Numbered from the stretch's first letter, positions 1-12,433 are shown. The stretch is 64,000 nucleotides of DNA from Platanthera guangdongensis (GCA_039583875.1 CM077157.1:75082346-75146345); one strand, 5' to 3'. Translations and numbers: made by a program. Notes: generated from the sequence alone by a model not told the origin.

Positions 1-356
1 GATGAGTAGGCCTGTGAGTACTCACATGGAAGATCATCGACGGGGAAGAAGAACCTGCAAGGCAAAAAGTGGTCTTGGGGGGGGGGACCTCAAAAACGCA
101 TTAGCCAAAGAGGCAAAACAGTTTCCACAACATCAACCAACATACCTCCGATGGAGACCGAGAAAGAGAACGATCCTGGGAAAATGTCACTACCCAACCC
201 AATAGAAATCATAGTGGAATATATACGCGGAGAGGTAGACATTTCAAGTGGCATAGAAGCATGAAGCGTAAAATATGAAATGATGAAAATAGAAGTTATG
301 ACCCAATCAGTGGAAAATTCTAAAAGAAATGTGATGTTACCAAACTCCCTTAAGAT

Positions 357-2229
357 TCACAAAGGATGGACTTGCCGATTCGCTAATATTTTTAAGGTGC
401 CTGGGGGCATCTGTTCAGGGGTGAGACAAGACAAAACCAAATCATCCGCATAGCGGTGTGAGACTCTCTGATACGAACTAGCAAGTAATTTAAATGACGC
501 ATTTTGATTGATTAAAATGTTAAGAATGCGCCTAATTAAAATAAAACTGTGAGGGATGAACCCATGTGCCACATGACTTGAATCAACAACAGAAAATAAC
601 GGGACTATGTTAGGTGGCACGTGGGCCTTTTCATTAATGATTTCTGTGGAGTCCAATGTCATAGTTTTAAATTTAGATTCAAGAATGTCATAAAGAAATG
701 CCAGTGAAAAATGCTCATTACCAACTATAGAGCTGGACACTCCTGGATGTGAAAGGATGTGCATGTGACACAACTCAACATACCCAACTACGTTCGCTAA
801 CGTTTGCATGCCTGGGTCATCAAAAGGGGGAGGATAAATGCGTGCGACCGGGCTTGGCAAATAAGTGTGTCTAGGGGACACCACATCAAAAAGCCCCATT
901 GCCAAGGAATCACTAGCAGTCCAAAACGAAGCCTTACCCAACGCAAAGCGGTCAGGTGAACGGTCCATCCGAGGAAAAGCATAGTAAGATCTATGAAATT
1001 GTCTGGAAAGACCGAACGCGACAACTAACAACTCGTCCACCCACATCCGTCTAGGTAAGTCTAACGGGGGAGCTAGATAAATAGGCATCTCCAAATATTT
1101 TGGACTAGGAATGACAAGCTCGTTTCCTAACCAATCATCGAATCGAGTCAAGTGAACCGAAAAGGGAGTCGACATGGTCGATGCCGGAGGAGGAGCTAAG
1201 TCATACTCACTGTCAAAACACGGATTTAACGTCAAAGAAAAATCCACCGTGTGTTAGCCATCAAAACCAAAACTAATATCAAATAGTAAATTCGTTCTCA
1301 CAGAAAACTCAACCGGATCGTCATCACCTAACTCACTCTCCGATAACCATTCATCATAGGTTGACTCCACCAACTCAGCCGAAATGTCTTCCCACCCGCC
1401 AGTTATTTCATCCAAATTATAATCAGTAACGATCTCAAAAGTAGGCAAAATCGAACCCGACAAAGTTTCTATTCAACATTGGGCTTCAGGCAAAGGAGAT
1501 AACATTAAAGTAATATTTTTCGGGTCCTCAGCGCTAACGTCATCCAAAAATAACCCTCCCACACAGGGCAAATCTTCCAATACAACACTTCCTTCGCTAG
1601 CCAAATCTTCCCATGATGTAGGTACATCGTCAAAATCTGGATAGGGAATTGAGCAAATTGAATCCCGGGGAAATCTAAATTAGCTTGAACCTCAAGCAAC
1701 GACGATAATATCAATGAACTATCTCCCGGATGTGCATCACTAAGATCATCCCAAGGTGACTCTTCCAACATCGTTGAAACATCTACCAACACTGGGTCAA
1801 TAGAAGACTCCACTATACTCAAGGGTGACAAATCTAAAATTGAGTGGTGGGCGGGGGACAAACCTGAAATATAGTCGAGAGGGGGTCGGAGAGTCATGTG
1901 GGGGGGGGGGGCACTTCAGAGGAGAACTCCTCTTCCATGTCACTAGGATAACCGACATCCTTATCATCACTCAGCTCTTCACTAAAGACGTCGTCGCCCT
2001 CGGCGGCTGTTTTAGTGCTAGTCACTACGTCAGACTCGTCCGGAGAGTCAATAATGAGATCCGACAGCTCAGGAGGCGACTCTAAAGAGACTACTGGCGT
2101 AGTCGAAATAGGACAAACGTTAGTGCCACGGCCAGATATGTCACTAACCTCACGTGTCAAAATCGCCTGACTAATCATACTGGTAGGAACATTCTCACCC
2201 TGCGGGCTCATGGCATTCCTAGCAATCAC
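357..2229 (-). pseudogene. Broken acidic ORF of unknown function downstream of a gypsy-like gag
   Basis: Read on the minus strand this is a chain of open pieces (2229-1894, 1897-1505, 1463-1254, 1247-357) in the same direction as the gag at 2859-2314. The first piece is in the gag frame and the later ones are shifted, so it looks like one long reading frame broken by frameshifts and stops. The first part is strongly acidic and rich in Ser, Asp, Glu and Pro. The last 296 residues are more globular, with many aromatic and Pro residues. I recognise no protease, RT, integrase or RNase H motif. It may be a non-autonomous gypsy element carrying an extra ORF, or an accessory ORF of an unfamiliar lineage. 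No function is proposed. Confidence 0.4.
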
Positions 2230-2313
2230 ATCTATCGAACTAGGGACATGGGTCCTAAGCTTCTCCTTTCCTCCATCGGTAGGTGTAGGTATACTATAGG
2301 TGGCTCTACCATC

Positions 2314-2859
2314 CTACGAGGAAGGTCTAGCTCGAGGGGGTAAGTCACTACCGTGATCAAAAATGGGTCTAGTGCCCTGGAGGGGAGAAATAAGATCATG
2401 AGATGTCCGAGTATAGGGGTACGAGGGGATGTACTGGTTCGATATAGGCAAAGTCTTAGGCAGCGAATCTCTCAGATAATCAGTAATCTGGGAACGACAG
2501 CAGGGAGGGTAATACTCATCCATTAATAGATTCTTCATAATCTTGCAACCTACAAGTGGGCCATTGAGTGACATCCCAAAACATCTCTCCTCATTGATCC
2601 AGAACGTCAGATCTCGACCAAATAATTGTAGCCTTGCAACGGGAATCCTGTGGGGGTCCACAATATGATATCGCTCAAAATAGCGTTCCATGTCCTTCAC
2701 CCAACATAAAAATACTCGCGGTCCACCTATTCCATCATAGGTCGGATCAGGAACTCTAACATGCCTAGAGGTGCGCGGTGGTGGTGTCAAATATTGTGCT
2801 AACATAACGCTACGCTCAACGAATGAAGGTGAGTGAGCGAAGCTCCCAATGTGGGCCAT
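2314..2859 (-). CDS. Ty3/gypsy-like gag capsid fragment
   Basis: This 181-residue ORF has the layout of the plant retrotransposon gag domain. An aromatic-rich helix (VKDMERYFERYHI, near residues 54-66) is followed by an Arg/Leu helix (PVARLQLFGRDLTFW, near 72-86) and a segment corresponding to the usual 'W..mk..l...Y.P..yr..l' stretch (LLMDEYYPPCCRSQI, near 111-125). No zinc knuckle is visible. It ends early in Pro/Arg-rich sequence, and the frame reopens downstream at 2229. Gag would form the virus-like particle. The assignment rests on pattern recognition alone. Confidence 0.6.
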   Translation of the reverse strand: MAHIGSFAHSPSFVERSVMLAQYLTPPPRTSRHVRVPDPTYDGIGGPRVFLCWVKDMERYFERYHIVDPHRIPVARLQLFGRDLTFWINEERCFGMSLNGPLVGCKIMKNLLMDEYYPPCCRSQITDYLRDSLPKTLPISNQYIPSYPYTRTSHDLISPLQGTRPIFDHGSDLPPRARPSS

Positions 2860-4073
2860 AAAGGTCCAACGAAAAACTCAAACTAAGTGAACACAAAAAC
2901 CCTTTTTTGGTATATTTTAAGAAACAAAAATATATATATATAACTAAAAATACAATGGAAGACTAACGAACATGCCTAGTTGAGAAATTAGCAACCCTAA
3001 AATGATGTATCTAAAGGCTAACTTGCCCTAACCTCGTAATTTTTATAACGGAATAATTAAATATAGACTACGGAGGGTTCGCAAAGCCCTTCAAGATAGT
3101 ACCAAGGCTATAGACCAAGGTCCTCTCAAGCAAAAGGAACTCACACGGTTCGGTCGAGCGTTGTTGTACCAAAAGAGAATCCACCCAAAAAAATGATTCA
3201 GACAAGGGTGGTTCTCTCCCAACAAAATAAAATGAGGGCCGCCACACCTCACGAACTTAAACGAAAAAGGCAACCCCAACGATATCTATGAATAAATTAA
3301 CCACGAAATTTCAAATGTTTCACAAGCCACGCAACACGCATATGCCACAAGGTCTATCAAGAGGAGAAACTCAATAACTAGTGGAAGAATGTTCGTTACC
3401 CCGCTCGGATGTCGACAAGTATGAGAGGATTATTCCTTTCCGGTTTCACCGGAATCACGCCGATTGGAGGGAAACACGTTGCCTTCGTGGATTCACGTCA
3501 GAGTTGGGAGTCCACGAAGAAGAAAACCCTTTGCATGTGTCGATTTCTTCAATGAGGTGGCTGAGTGTGTTCTTTGTTGATGGTGTCGGTTTTGGTGAGG
3601 ATGAAGAGGGGCTGGCTGTAGGTGAGGAAGGGAGGTGGTCGGCTGGTCGGGTGGTTGAGAGGGCTGCTCGGGTGAGGGGAAGGAGAGGTTGGCTGGTCGG
3701 GTGGTTGGAGAGGGCTGCTCAGGTGGAGAGGGGAGGGGGAAAGTGGCCGGCGGCCAAAGCTAGGGAAGGGGGAATTCGGCCAAGGGGAAGAAAGAGAGGA
3801 GGGAGGGAAAATCTCAAGATAGATTTTATGGTTTTTTTATTATTCATGCTCTACCAAAAATATCAAAGTCTAGAGTCTTATAGGCCTTACAAACAAAAGG
3901 GCTAAAAGCACCACAACATGGCTAAACATGTGCCAAATGAAAGTAATAACAAGGCTATTAGAAGCCCAACTAACATGAAATAATGAAAATAAAAACAAGG
4001 CTATTAGATGCCGAACTAACATGAAATCAAAAGATGAAACAGATGTTAAAATATGTGGTAACATATTTTAACA
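2860..4073 (-). mobile_element. Probable leader and LTR of the left-edge gypsy-like element
   Basis: This lies upstream, in the minus sense, of the gag at 2859. It holds no gene. Positions 3590-3810 are G-rich low-complexity sequence (GGTCGG, GGGGAGGGGG) that makes a 174-residue plus-strand ORF of no protein-like character. The minus-strand sequence entering at 4073 begins TGTTAAAATATG, which would suit an LTR start. I could not place the LTR 3' end or a primer site, so the boundaries are guesses. Confidence 0.3.
4044..4073. repeat. Perfect 12-bp inverted repeat with 6-nt loop
   Basis: The arms are TGTTAAAATATG and CATATTTTAACA around the loop TGGTAA; all 12 bases pair. It sits at the likely outer end of the left-edge gypsy-like LTR, so it may be a terminal structure or an insertion scar. 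Confidence 0.7.
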
Positions 4074-4500
4074 TAGCAGGGACGAGAACGGTCACGGACA
4101 TTGTAGCGGTGGGAGTGGCGGCGAGCAACGAACCAAGCATGTCATAGCAAATCATCTTCTGGTGGTGGTGACGTATCATCCGTCACGAGCTGGCACCAAC
4201 AACAATCGGGTCGCAAAAATCATCGGGAAGGGGAGCCTCCATATCAACATGTCGGGGGTAGTCGGCTCCATCATAGACATGCGCATTTTCAAGCTAACAA
4301 GAACCTAGGACCCAACCCCTATTGGGGCCCTAAGCTAAGATAATCTGTGTTTGCAGGATAGTACAAGTGCCCACATAATGCAAATATGGTACTTGGACAA
4401 AGAATGTTCCAGACATAAGACTAGAACAAGGTGCCATCTTAAGGAGCATACTCCAGTGAGGAATGAACCTAAAACCTGTAGGTATGGAGTTGGAGATGGA
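4074..4500. other. Interval without recognisable gene
   Basis: Mixed sequence lies between the possible LTR end at 4073 and the first SIRE-like remnants. GC-rich triplets near 4110-4140 give no sustained ORF. I see no promoter, RNA gene or transposon terminus that I can support. Confidence 0.4.
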
Positions 4501-6300
4501 TAAACTGACCATCAAGGATACTCCTCATACTGCCCAAGAGGAAGATGATGTTGTGTGCACTCCTGATGGACATAGTACACAGGACTTGGGTGAAGACTAG
4601 TAGGATCCATGTATTGAAGTTCAAGATGTCTGTCATGTGGGACAAAGTACTGCTGCCATATCAGCAATAAAATAAGGGGAAAATGAATGTTCTACTCAAA
4701 ACAGCGGAAAACACTAGAAGCAGCTCTTTTAAGAGCAGTATGGAAGAGGCACTTGATCCCCAACTGTCTAAATCTATAAAGGAGACAAGAAGAGATATCA
4801 GTGCGCAAGTCTCATTTTCTTCTGAACCTGCAGCAAGAAACCAATTTGGTGGAACTCAGTCTGAAGAGATTCTAGCTAATGCTCTGGAAATAGTGACTGG
4901 GCAGATAGTAGAAAATATTTGTGCCAATGTTGAAAGGGGAGACTACCCAAATGATTGCACCTACTGTGGGAAATCAAGTATAATCAGTTCAAGAACAACT
5001 GGATTGCTCCAGCTATAGTTAATACAGGTCAGTAAATTTTTATGGGAAATGCAAAGATTGATTGGGAGATTCCAACAGAGCTCCCTGCTCAAGAAGATGA
5101 GAATGTCATTTAAATTTCAGAGGATTGTTATCTATCTAGATGAAAATATTGATCAGGACAAAACCTCCTTAACTGTAGCTATATCTGAAGAGACTCTCTT
5201 ACTAGAGAAGGCCATGAACAAAGGAGAAGGCAATGATCAAAGGCAAAGGCAAATGATCAAAGGCAAAGGCAATGAAAATGATCACGGGGGAGAATACTGT
5301 TTGGATTACAAATGTAATCAGAGGATCATTGGGGCTTGAATAGTACACAGACAACATTCCTCCTATTCAATAAGGATTGCATGATAAACAATATGGTGAT
5401 CAGAGGGTAGATCAATGTGATGATCATGATGATACTCAGTGGGATGAAACCTATACTACTGCTAATTAGATAGCTAGAGCCAGAGACAAATCAGTTGCTG
5501 AAGAAGAGGAAGAGATCTGGCTCAGTAATAAGAGACTTTGCAGGATAACATAGGAGTTAAATACTGAGAAGGAGATGCTACTGTTGAGGGGGAGCAAGTT
5601 CAGTCTAATATTTTGGACAAGCTTCACTCTATCTAGATACTCTCCAACAAAGATTAGATTAGATTCCTAATGTGTCTCTATGGCAAGTTCCCAATGCTCC
5701 TATTGAGGATGAACAAGCTCCTGCAAAAGTGACAGAAAAGGTTCATACCATTAATTCAGGAGAATATATTATCTCTAAGGACAATGCTGAGGTTGAGGGG
5801 GAGATTCACTCTGAACTCCCTCCTCAAGATACAGTTATAACATTGACTTATCTGAGACTAACAAAGGCAATGATGCTGCTTATGTACATGCTGATGCACA
5901 TTCATCAAAGTTTATGATGGATGAATTAGAAGAAAGAGTATCTGCAAGGGACAGAAATGAAGATGTCTGAGAACCAGGAGATAGTTGGAGCTGTTGTGCC
6001 CAAATTCTATGGATATAACATTAGCTAGAGGAGTACAATCTCAAGGTAAGTCATTAACCCATATAGTATGACTTATCTAGTGCAATTTGTATTGTTGAGA
6101 ATCATGTATCACATAACAGGACTAAGCTTATAAAAATTAGATATCATTTTATTAAAGAACATATAAAAAAAGTGAAGACTTTTGCCTTGAATTTGTCCCC
6201 ACTGACAATGAAGTTGTTGATACCTTCACTAAGTCATTGGATGAGGCCAAGTTAAATTCTTTCAAAATTGAGTTATGAATGCTTAATGTTGAATGACCCA
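4500..6300 (+). pseudogene. Decayed SIRE-like internal region (element E)
   Basis: Only short open stretches remain (4683-5018, 5049-5339, 5672-5917), rich in Ser, Glu, Lys and Gln as in the variable linkers of copia polyproteins. The one firm anchor is at about 6118-6290: with frameshifts it matches the end of a SIRE RNase H, with an RTK..I..RYHFIKEHI pattern followed by a degraded form of the usual '..PTD...DiFTK.LDEAK' tail. Upstream assignment to gag or pol is inference from position and composition. A direct repeat (GATCAAAGGCAAAGGCAA) lies at 5236-5272. Confidence 0.5.
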
Positions 6301-6958
6301 TGTACATTAAGTGTTTCAGTTATAGATCTACATGTATATACTCTTGTTTTCAATTCATAATGTAGTCCATCTGCCTTATTATTAAAGTATATCTTTAGCA
6401 AGGATAGATGGACAGATAACAATTAATCACTTTAACTTGCTAGGATAAACTTTAGTAAGAATAGCTGAATTTGCTAAGAAGGATACAATATAGGACAAGA
6501 ATGATGTTCCTTGAAAAATATTGATGTTGTTGAGGGAGAGCATTCATATGTTCCCACTTAGGATGAGGTCATTCCATCTACACTGTTGGCTGAGGAATAA
6601 ACTCTTCCTGAGCATGATGGCCAAAATGACCAAGAGAAAAGTTCACTCATGATCCTTTCTCCACCCTCAATAGACGAATGCCTATTGAAGAAGCCAGAAA
6701 GGGGGAGGAGAGCAATGAGAGCAGAATGAGAGTAATGACCTGACATGTCATGTCACTGCATTAACTTGACATGTTGAGCCAGAAAGGGAGAGGGGAAATG
6801 TTAACAAGTTGTATGAGGAGATAAATGAATTGACATGTCAAGTCACTACATTAAACCGTGGAACTTTAAACAAGCTTACATTTGCTTAATTGATATGTTT
6901 TATATATTAGTGCACATTAGTATTGTTGCGTGTTCTGCCTTCTTCAAATAAGGGGAGA
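6301..6958 (+). other. 3' untranslated region of element E, with decayed polypurine tract
   Basis: There is no ORF of note between the RNase H remnant and the LTR. A ~15-bp block (TTGACATGTCA and flanks) recurs near 6738, 6767 and 6830. Just before the LTR, AAATAAGGGGAGATA matches the AAATAGGGGGAGAT polypurine tract of C and A with changes. The short distance from RNase H to LTR means E, like C, lacks a third ORF. Confidence 0.5.
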
Positions 6959-7164
6959 TAATTGGGAATATTGCGCTTCAATGTTCCCTGAATTTGAAGA
7001 GGCATCGCCATTAATGCTAAGTGCATAAATGTATTTGATGCATGCCCTAAGTTCAGTGTATATAGGTTTTTTACTATACCATGATTAGATAGGATGTCAG
7101 GGTCACAAAACTAGTTTGACTCAAGACAAGTTGCTGATAGAGCAGAAATTTGGTTAATTACAGA

Positions 7165-7745
7165 AGCATCGAGTGAAGGCAGTTCACTCAATGCTAGAAG
7201 AGCAAAAGCGTTGAGAGAAGTACATACAGTCAAAGCCGCAATGTTGCTGACTAGAAATCTGGTCAAGTCTCGAAGAATTGAGTGAAGGTAGTTCACTCAA
7301 CGCCAACTCAACAAGATATCTGGCTAAGGACGGAAGCATTGAGTGAAGGAAGTTCACTCAACAACCAATCAAGAAGACTGGTTACTGGACAGGCTGAAAA
7401 TCCACCAAGTCCAGAAGTATTGAGTGAACTCAATTCACTCAATGACATTAGAGCAGAAGCATTGACATAAGCTCAAGTAGTCAAAGCCTCAGAAGGAGCA
7501 GACAGAAAATCTATCTAAGCCCAAAAGCATTGTGTGAAGAATCTGCACTCAACGCCTTCATATAGAGAAATTAAACTAAGTCCAGATGCGTCGAGTGTAA
7601 GGCTCACTCGATGCCTAAGATGTTGGACTATAAAAGTCTATATGCATTGATTGGGGAAGGCTCACTCAACGCACTCAATGACTGGAGATGCAGAATTATA
7701 CTAAGTACTTTTGCATTGAGTGACAAGGCTTCACTCAACGCATGA
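7165..7745. repeat. Inverted-repeat array in LTR E (about 8 units)
   Basis: Eight degenerate copies of one dyad have left arm GCRTTGAGTGAA and right arm TTCACTCAAYGC, with a loop of a few bases. They lie near 7168, 7275, 7337, 7418, 7527, 7588, 7648 and 7711, spaced roughly 55-110 bp. Arms differ by paired changes in several units, for example TCGAGTG with CACTCGA. It occupies the same LTR position as the unrelated arrays in LTRs A, B, C and D. Confidence 0.75.
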
Positions 7746-8559
7746 GTAGTCTGTCTAGAATTTACTAAGTCCAGAAGCGACGAGTCATACTGACGTCAGC
7801 AAAAAGTCAAATATCGCGGTATTTGCTTGCTAGAAGGCAAAAGGCGCTGCTTTCCTTTAGTACTGCATTTAATGCAAAACGAGTGCTGCAGTTACCAACT
7901 ACGGGTGGTCCTACTACACTGCGAGCCGTTGGAAGGTAGGATGCAAATGGAGAATACAAGGGAAAGAAGAAAGAGAGCTTGGAGAGAGAAAAGAAAAATA
8001 GAGCCTTCTGATCATCCTCTTCCTCTCGAGGAAGGAGAAGTTTTCCAAGAACTTACACTACAGTTAGTCTGTAATTCACAAATAGTGTTGGCAGTTGAAG
8101 GAATAATTCCCTAAAGATTAATTCTATATTTAACATCAATTTCAGGAGTTTTCTTTCTGAGTTCCAAAGTGAAGCAGAGTTAAAGTTGTTCACTGAAGAA
8201 TGTCTTCAACAGCAAGATCAGAAAGATCATTTTCTAAGTTAAAAGAAGTAGCAAGGCGAGATTAAAGCTGTTGTTCCTCTTGAAGGTCTTTGCTCTAAAC
8301 TCTACTACATTCAAGGTTTGAAGAATCAGTGCTCTATAGGTCACTTCTTAGCACAAGCAGAACAATATTGAAGATCAACCATCTTGTTGTTGTGATGGAG
8401 ATAGGACTGAGCTTTCTCAGTTCAGGAAGAAGAAGACTCATAGGAATTTTCTCTGGATTAAAAGTTAGGGCTGAGTTCACTTAGTCTAGGGAGGTAGACA
8501 CAGAGAATTTTTTCTCTAGAGTCAAATCATAATCAACAACTTACCCTTTATGTAGGATC

Positions 8560-8900
8560 TTACTTGATATGAGTTGTAAGCCTGATATATAAAGGCTGAG
8601 TTATAGGATCCTTTCGTGGATCTGAGGTAGGGCCTGTATGCCTGAGCTATAGGAGCATTAATCTCTGAGGTAGGATCCTTCTGTAGATCTGAGGTAGGGC
8701 CTATATTCCTGAGCTGTAGGAGATTTATTTTTTGAGGTAAGTTCCTGTGGAGGATCTGAGTGTAGGGCTATCCTCCTTGCCTGAGTGTAGGACTTTGGAT
8801 AAAGTCTAAGGTAGGTGATCTGGTGTAGATTACTGAGTTGTAGGAGATTATATCTCTGAGTGTAGGGCCTTAGGCCTGAGGTAGCACTTGGAGGAGTCAG
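8560..8900. repeat. Degenerate tandem repeat in LTR E
   Basis: About five diverged copies of a ~70-80 bp unit carry GGATCTGAGGTAGGGCCT and CCTGAGCTGTAGGAG. They lie between the inverted-repeat array and the promoter-like block. Confidence 0.6.
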
Positions 8901-9150
8901 AGAGATCTTGAGGGATCTGTGTTGTAAGCTCACTGAGCTGATATTGGAGAGGTTGGCCTTGTCTAACATAATGTTAGAAATGTAGGAGGGACAGTGGATG
9001 TACTCATACCTTGGGGAACCACTATAAATACTTATGTTTTGTTGTGTCTTCTTAAAAGCTAACATAAAACTAAATCACAACACACAAAAGCAAAAAGATA
9101 GTCATGAAAAGACACAAACCTATTCACCCCATCTAGGGGTTTAGCTTCTT

Positions 9151-10398
9151 TTGAAATAAAGACTTTTACTCAGGTTGATCGATTCAGACCCCTCAGTCAG
9201 TCGAAACCCGTGATCTTGCTTTAGTCGGTGAATCCCACTATTGGATTTGACTCAAATTCGGAAGATTTATGTCATCCTCTCTTGAGGAGTGCTTTTAACT
9301 CTTTCACCAATGAGCGATCTACTTGTATTCATAGATCTCTCGATTAAATAGAATACAGATCAAGAATCAATTATCATATATCAAAAATATGAAATCGATA
9401 AAAAAATAATCAAAGGTGAATCTTAGTTTTTGCAATCAAGAGTTACTAAAAGGAAATTATGAAATTGATTACTTTGGAATTCGTCCAATCAAATGCTAGA
9501 AAATTAGCCAGACATAATAAAAGGTAAGAATAATTTTATAAAGAGAAAATGAAAAGTACATGTGCATGAAAGTAAAACTAGACTAAGAATTGAAATTGAA
9601 AAACTAAAAGTAAATTGCATAAATAAAATACAATAAAATTGAAGGAAAACTAAGCTAAAAATGATTCAATCGAAGCATGGCATGGATGAGGATCATCATG
9701 CAACAATTGGAAATTTATATCTGAAAATTCTGGAAGTCATTTCCCTAGGTCACGCCCATAACCTAGGGAGTGTAGGGCATGAAACTACTTCTTGAAGGCC
9801 TGGGAACATTAGGATAAAAACCGCTAAAATCCATAAATAGGCGGGACACGCCCATAGGTCACGTACGTGACCTAGGGCATGTCTTGACTTAGTCAGCAAA
9901 CGGCGGGAATCAACGCGATCTAGAATTAATCCCGCGGTTGCGGGAGATGTCAAGCCCCTGGTCACGCCCGTGACCATGGGCTTAAGATGAAACAACATGG
10001 CTATAGAAATTGGCTCCATTAATGATTGTTGGGATGAGTCACGCCCCTGAGTTGGAGGTCACGCCCCTATCACACCCGTGATAGGGAGCGTGCAACTTTA
10101 ATCTGACATGGAAGCACAATCTGGATCTTCTAGTGAGTCACGACCTGTGATCGAGGTCATGCCCCCAGGTCACGCCCATGACCTAGGGGTGTGCTATAGG
10201 TTTTTTTGCCTAAATGTTCCAATTTTTCCCCTAAACATGGCTTTGAGCTTCAAAATGCTATTGACAGCACAAATTTACCTGAAAAATAGAAAAGAAAGCA
10301 AATTAGACATAATTAAAATAAAAAACTAAAATGTATTAATTTAAAGCATAAATAATATACTAAAATATTTATAAATATTGTATTATCAGTGCCATTAC
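9151..10398. other. Unclassified AT-rich DNA with CACGCCCGTG dyads
   Basis: This interval lies between LTR E and LTR I and has no credible ORF. Positions 9745-10195 hold repeated dyads of the form GGTCACGCCCGTGACC, near 9748, 9850, 9866, 9959, 10037, 10061 and 10171, often followed by CTAGGG. The core matches that of LTR K (27.2-27.7 kb), so this may be a remnant of a gypsy LTR. No terminus could be placed. Confidence 0.4.
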
Positions 10399-10927
10399 TG
10401 TTGGGTTTTGCAATACGTCACAACACTTGTGCGCAGCGGAATAATGAACAAGAAAACCCAAAAGAAATGCAGATCTTGCGATGAACATTAATCAAGAAGT
10501 AACATTGCTATAAATAAAAATATACCTTTGAAAATGTCATGACGATACTCGTCTAATCAAGTCTAATTTGTCGAGATAACATTACGATACTCGACAGACT
10601 CAAACAGACTCGTTAAGATGTCATGACTATACTCATCGAATTCAAAACTATTCATTGAAACCTTAAGACTATACTCGACCAATTTCCCTTAGATTCTTCT
10701 GACCACTTTCCTAATGACCCATATTCACAATATAGGTCCCAGAATAAAAATCCTTCACATCCAGAACATCATAGGCTTTGTCCTTCACTCATATCACATA
10801 TGAGCAAGGCAAACACATAACTTTCTTACCTCTCCAATGCACTTATATGTGACCCCATAGGCTCATATTGTGTTGGCAATGAGACTACATGTTTGATCAC
10901 TTCCAGATCACCATGGTAATACCAACA
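10399..10927 (-). mobile_element. 3' LTR of copia element I
   Basis: In the minus sense the 529-bp LTR starts TGTTGGTATTACC and ends AAAACCCAACA, with TG...CA termini. Its start directly follows the polypurine tract AAGTGGGAGAG, which fixes that boundary well. Short TCATGACTATACTC-like segments recur inside. The matching 5' LTR is not in place: chromovirus H abuts the gag leader at 16722. Confidence 0.75.
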
Positions 10928-10938
10928 CTCTCCCACTT
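10928..10938 (-). other. Polypurine tract of copia I
   Basis: Minus-strand AAGTGGGAGAG lies immediately before the LTR TGTTGG start. This is the usual plus-strand priming site form in Angela/Tork elements. Confidence 0.75.
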
Positions 10939-11889
10939 GATCTCGAAAGTATGAAACAAAAGCTTCACAAACAATGAGCGACATCTATCAATGCATCCTT
11001 ACTCCCCAAGCAATAAGAGTTTAAAACTCAAAAGCCATTATGACCAATATATCAGTGTTATCATGTCCCTTTGTCCCTTACATCCGGATAAAACTAGATA
11101 TATATACCATGTAAACCTCATAATTATTCAATACTTATTTACTGATCTGGAATAGACTTTCAGAAATTGGTGAGCCCAATATCACATATTGACTCAACCA
11201 AGCAAGGCCATGCATTTGTCAGTCTCATTCCATCAAGGGGCCTTTGAATGGAACTCCTATCATATAGGCGGACAAATCCTATGTCTGTCCACACGCAAAA
11301 TAGCCAAATGATTCGTAATGTACACAATAACCACCTTTATCATCCAACTTTCTCAAGAATGGACTTTTGATATCATCAAGAACGCTCTTCCTCACTCGAT
11401 GAATGTTATGACTTCAGGTCAAATGACCACAAACACCATTGCCACTTGAGCCATACTTGTGACACGTTCATATAACTATCCACGAAGTATTCTCATGGTG
11501 GGTATGTCTAGTACAACTTTTTCACTAACAAGTACTCATGGGATGACTTGATATCACAATATCATGACCTGTGAGAACCGATTATCAGTCAACGCACATG
11601 CGAGTCTTAATGTATCATCATCGCCCTTAGATTTTAAGATGACACACCGACCAGGGACCATTTAAGAATGAAGCTTCTAAAAAACATAGGCTCTCACATT
11701 CAAGTCACCACTTGACTACTATGGAAGCAAACATTCTAAGGGAATTTATTACGTTAAATTAATCTATTACAATAGAAATAAATTTACACAATAAAAGAAC
11801 TTGCCATAAATGTAAAATGAAACGTATAGTACTCTGTTCAACAAATGAATTATTACAACCGACAAACATACAATCCATAAGACTCCTAC
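10939..11889 (-). other. 3' untranslated region of copia I
   Basis: About 950 bp lie between the RNase H end and the polypurine tract, with no conserved coding. The plus-strand ORF at 11817-12095 here is the reverse of RNase H and not a gene. Confidence 0.5.
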
Positions 11890-12430
11890 TAGAGTTGATC
11901 ATTCAGGTATCTAATATCCATCGATCTAACATGACCATCATGCTTTCTCTGTGCGAGAGGCTTTGTCAGTGGATCAACAATATTTTCTTCAGTCGACACT
12001 CTGCAATTGTTCACATCTCCTCGATCGACAATCTCACAAATAAGATAGAACGACCGAAGTATGTGCTTGAAGCGCAGATGAGATCTAGGTTCTGAAGCAA
12101 GTGCAATTGCATCGTTGTTGTCACAGTATAAAACTATGGGATCAACAATGCTATGAACTATATCTAACTCACCGATGAATTTCTTAATCCATACAGCCTC
12201 CTATGCCACATTTGCTGCAGCGATATTCTCGGCCTCAATTGTAGAATCGGTAACTGTCTCCTTCTTGGAACTCCTCCAGCTAACAACTCCTTCATTTAGA
12301 CAAAATATAAATACTGACTGATACTTTGAGTAATCCCTATCAGTTTGGAAGCTAACATCTGTGTAATCCTTTACAACGAGCTCTTCCTCTCCACCAAATA
12401 CCAAGAACGTATCCTTAGTCTTTCTCAAGT
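11890..12430 (-). pseudogene. Copia I RNase H
   Basis: The minus-strand frame shows RKTKDTFLVFGGEEELVVK, then the DVSFQTD catalytic-Asp region, VVSWRSSKKET, DSTIEAENIAA (Glu region), and further on YCDNNDAIA and FKHILR in a frame crossing 12190-11890. These are the marks of Angela/BARE-type RNase H, which removes RNA from the RNA-DNA hybrid. DASF reads DVSF and AEYIAA reads AENIAA. In-frame stops separate the pieces. Confidence 0.75.
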
Positions 12431-12433
12431 AAT

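Larger units (their letters stand above)
6959..9150 (+). mobile_element. 3' LTR of SIRE-like element E
   Basis: The start follows the degraded polypurine tract, with TAATTGGGAATATT in place of the usual TGTTGGG. The LTR belongs to the SIRE group because it keeps, in order, an inverted-repeat array (7165-7745), a promoter-like block GGGGAACCACTATAAATA (9013-9030), and a C-rich segment flanked by CCTA and TAGG (9119-9140). The right end is approximate because no CTTTCA terminus is clear. At about 2.2 kb it is longer than the 1.5-1.8 kb LTRs of A-D, partly from the degenerate repeats at 8560-8900. Confidence 0.6.

Noticed and set aside
3381..3905. 174-residue plus-strand ORF
   Set aside because: G-rich low-complexity translation with no domain, antisense to the likely leader of a gypsy-like element.
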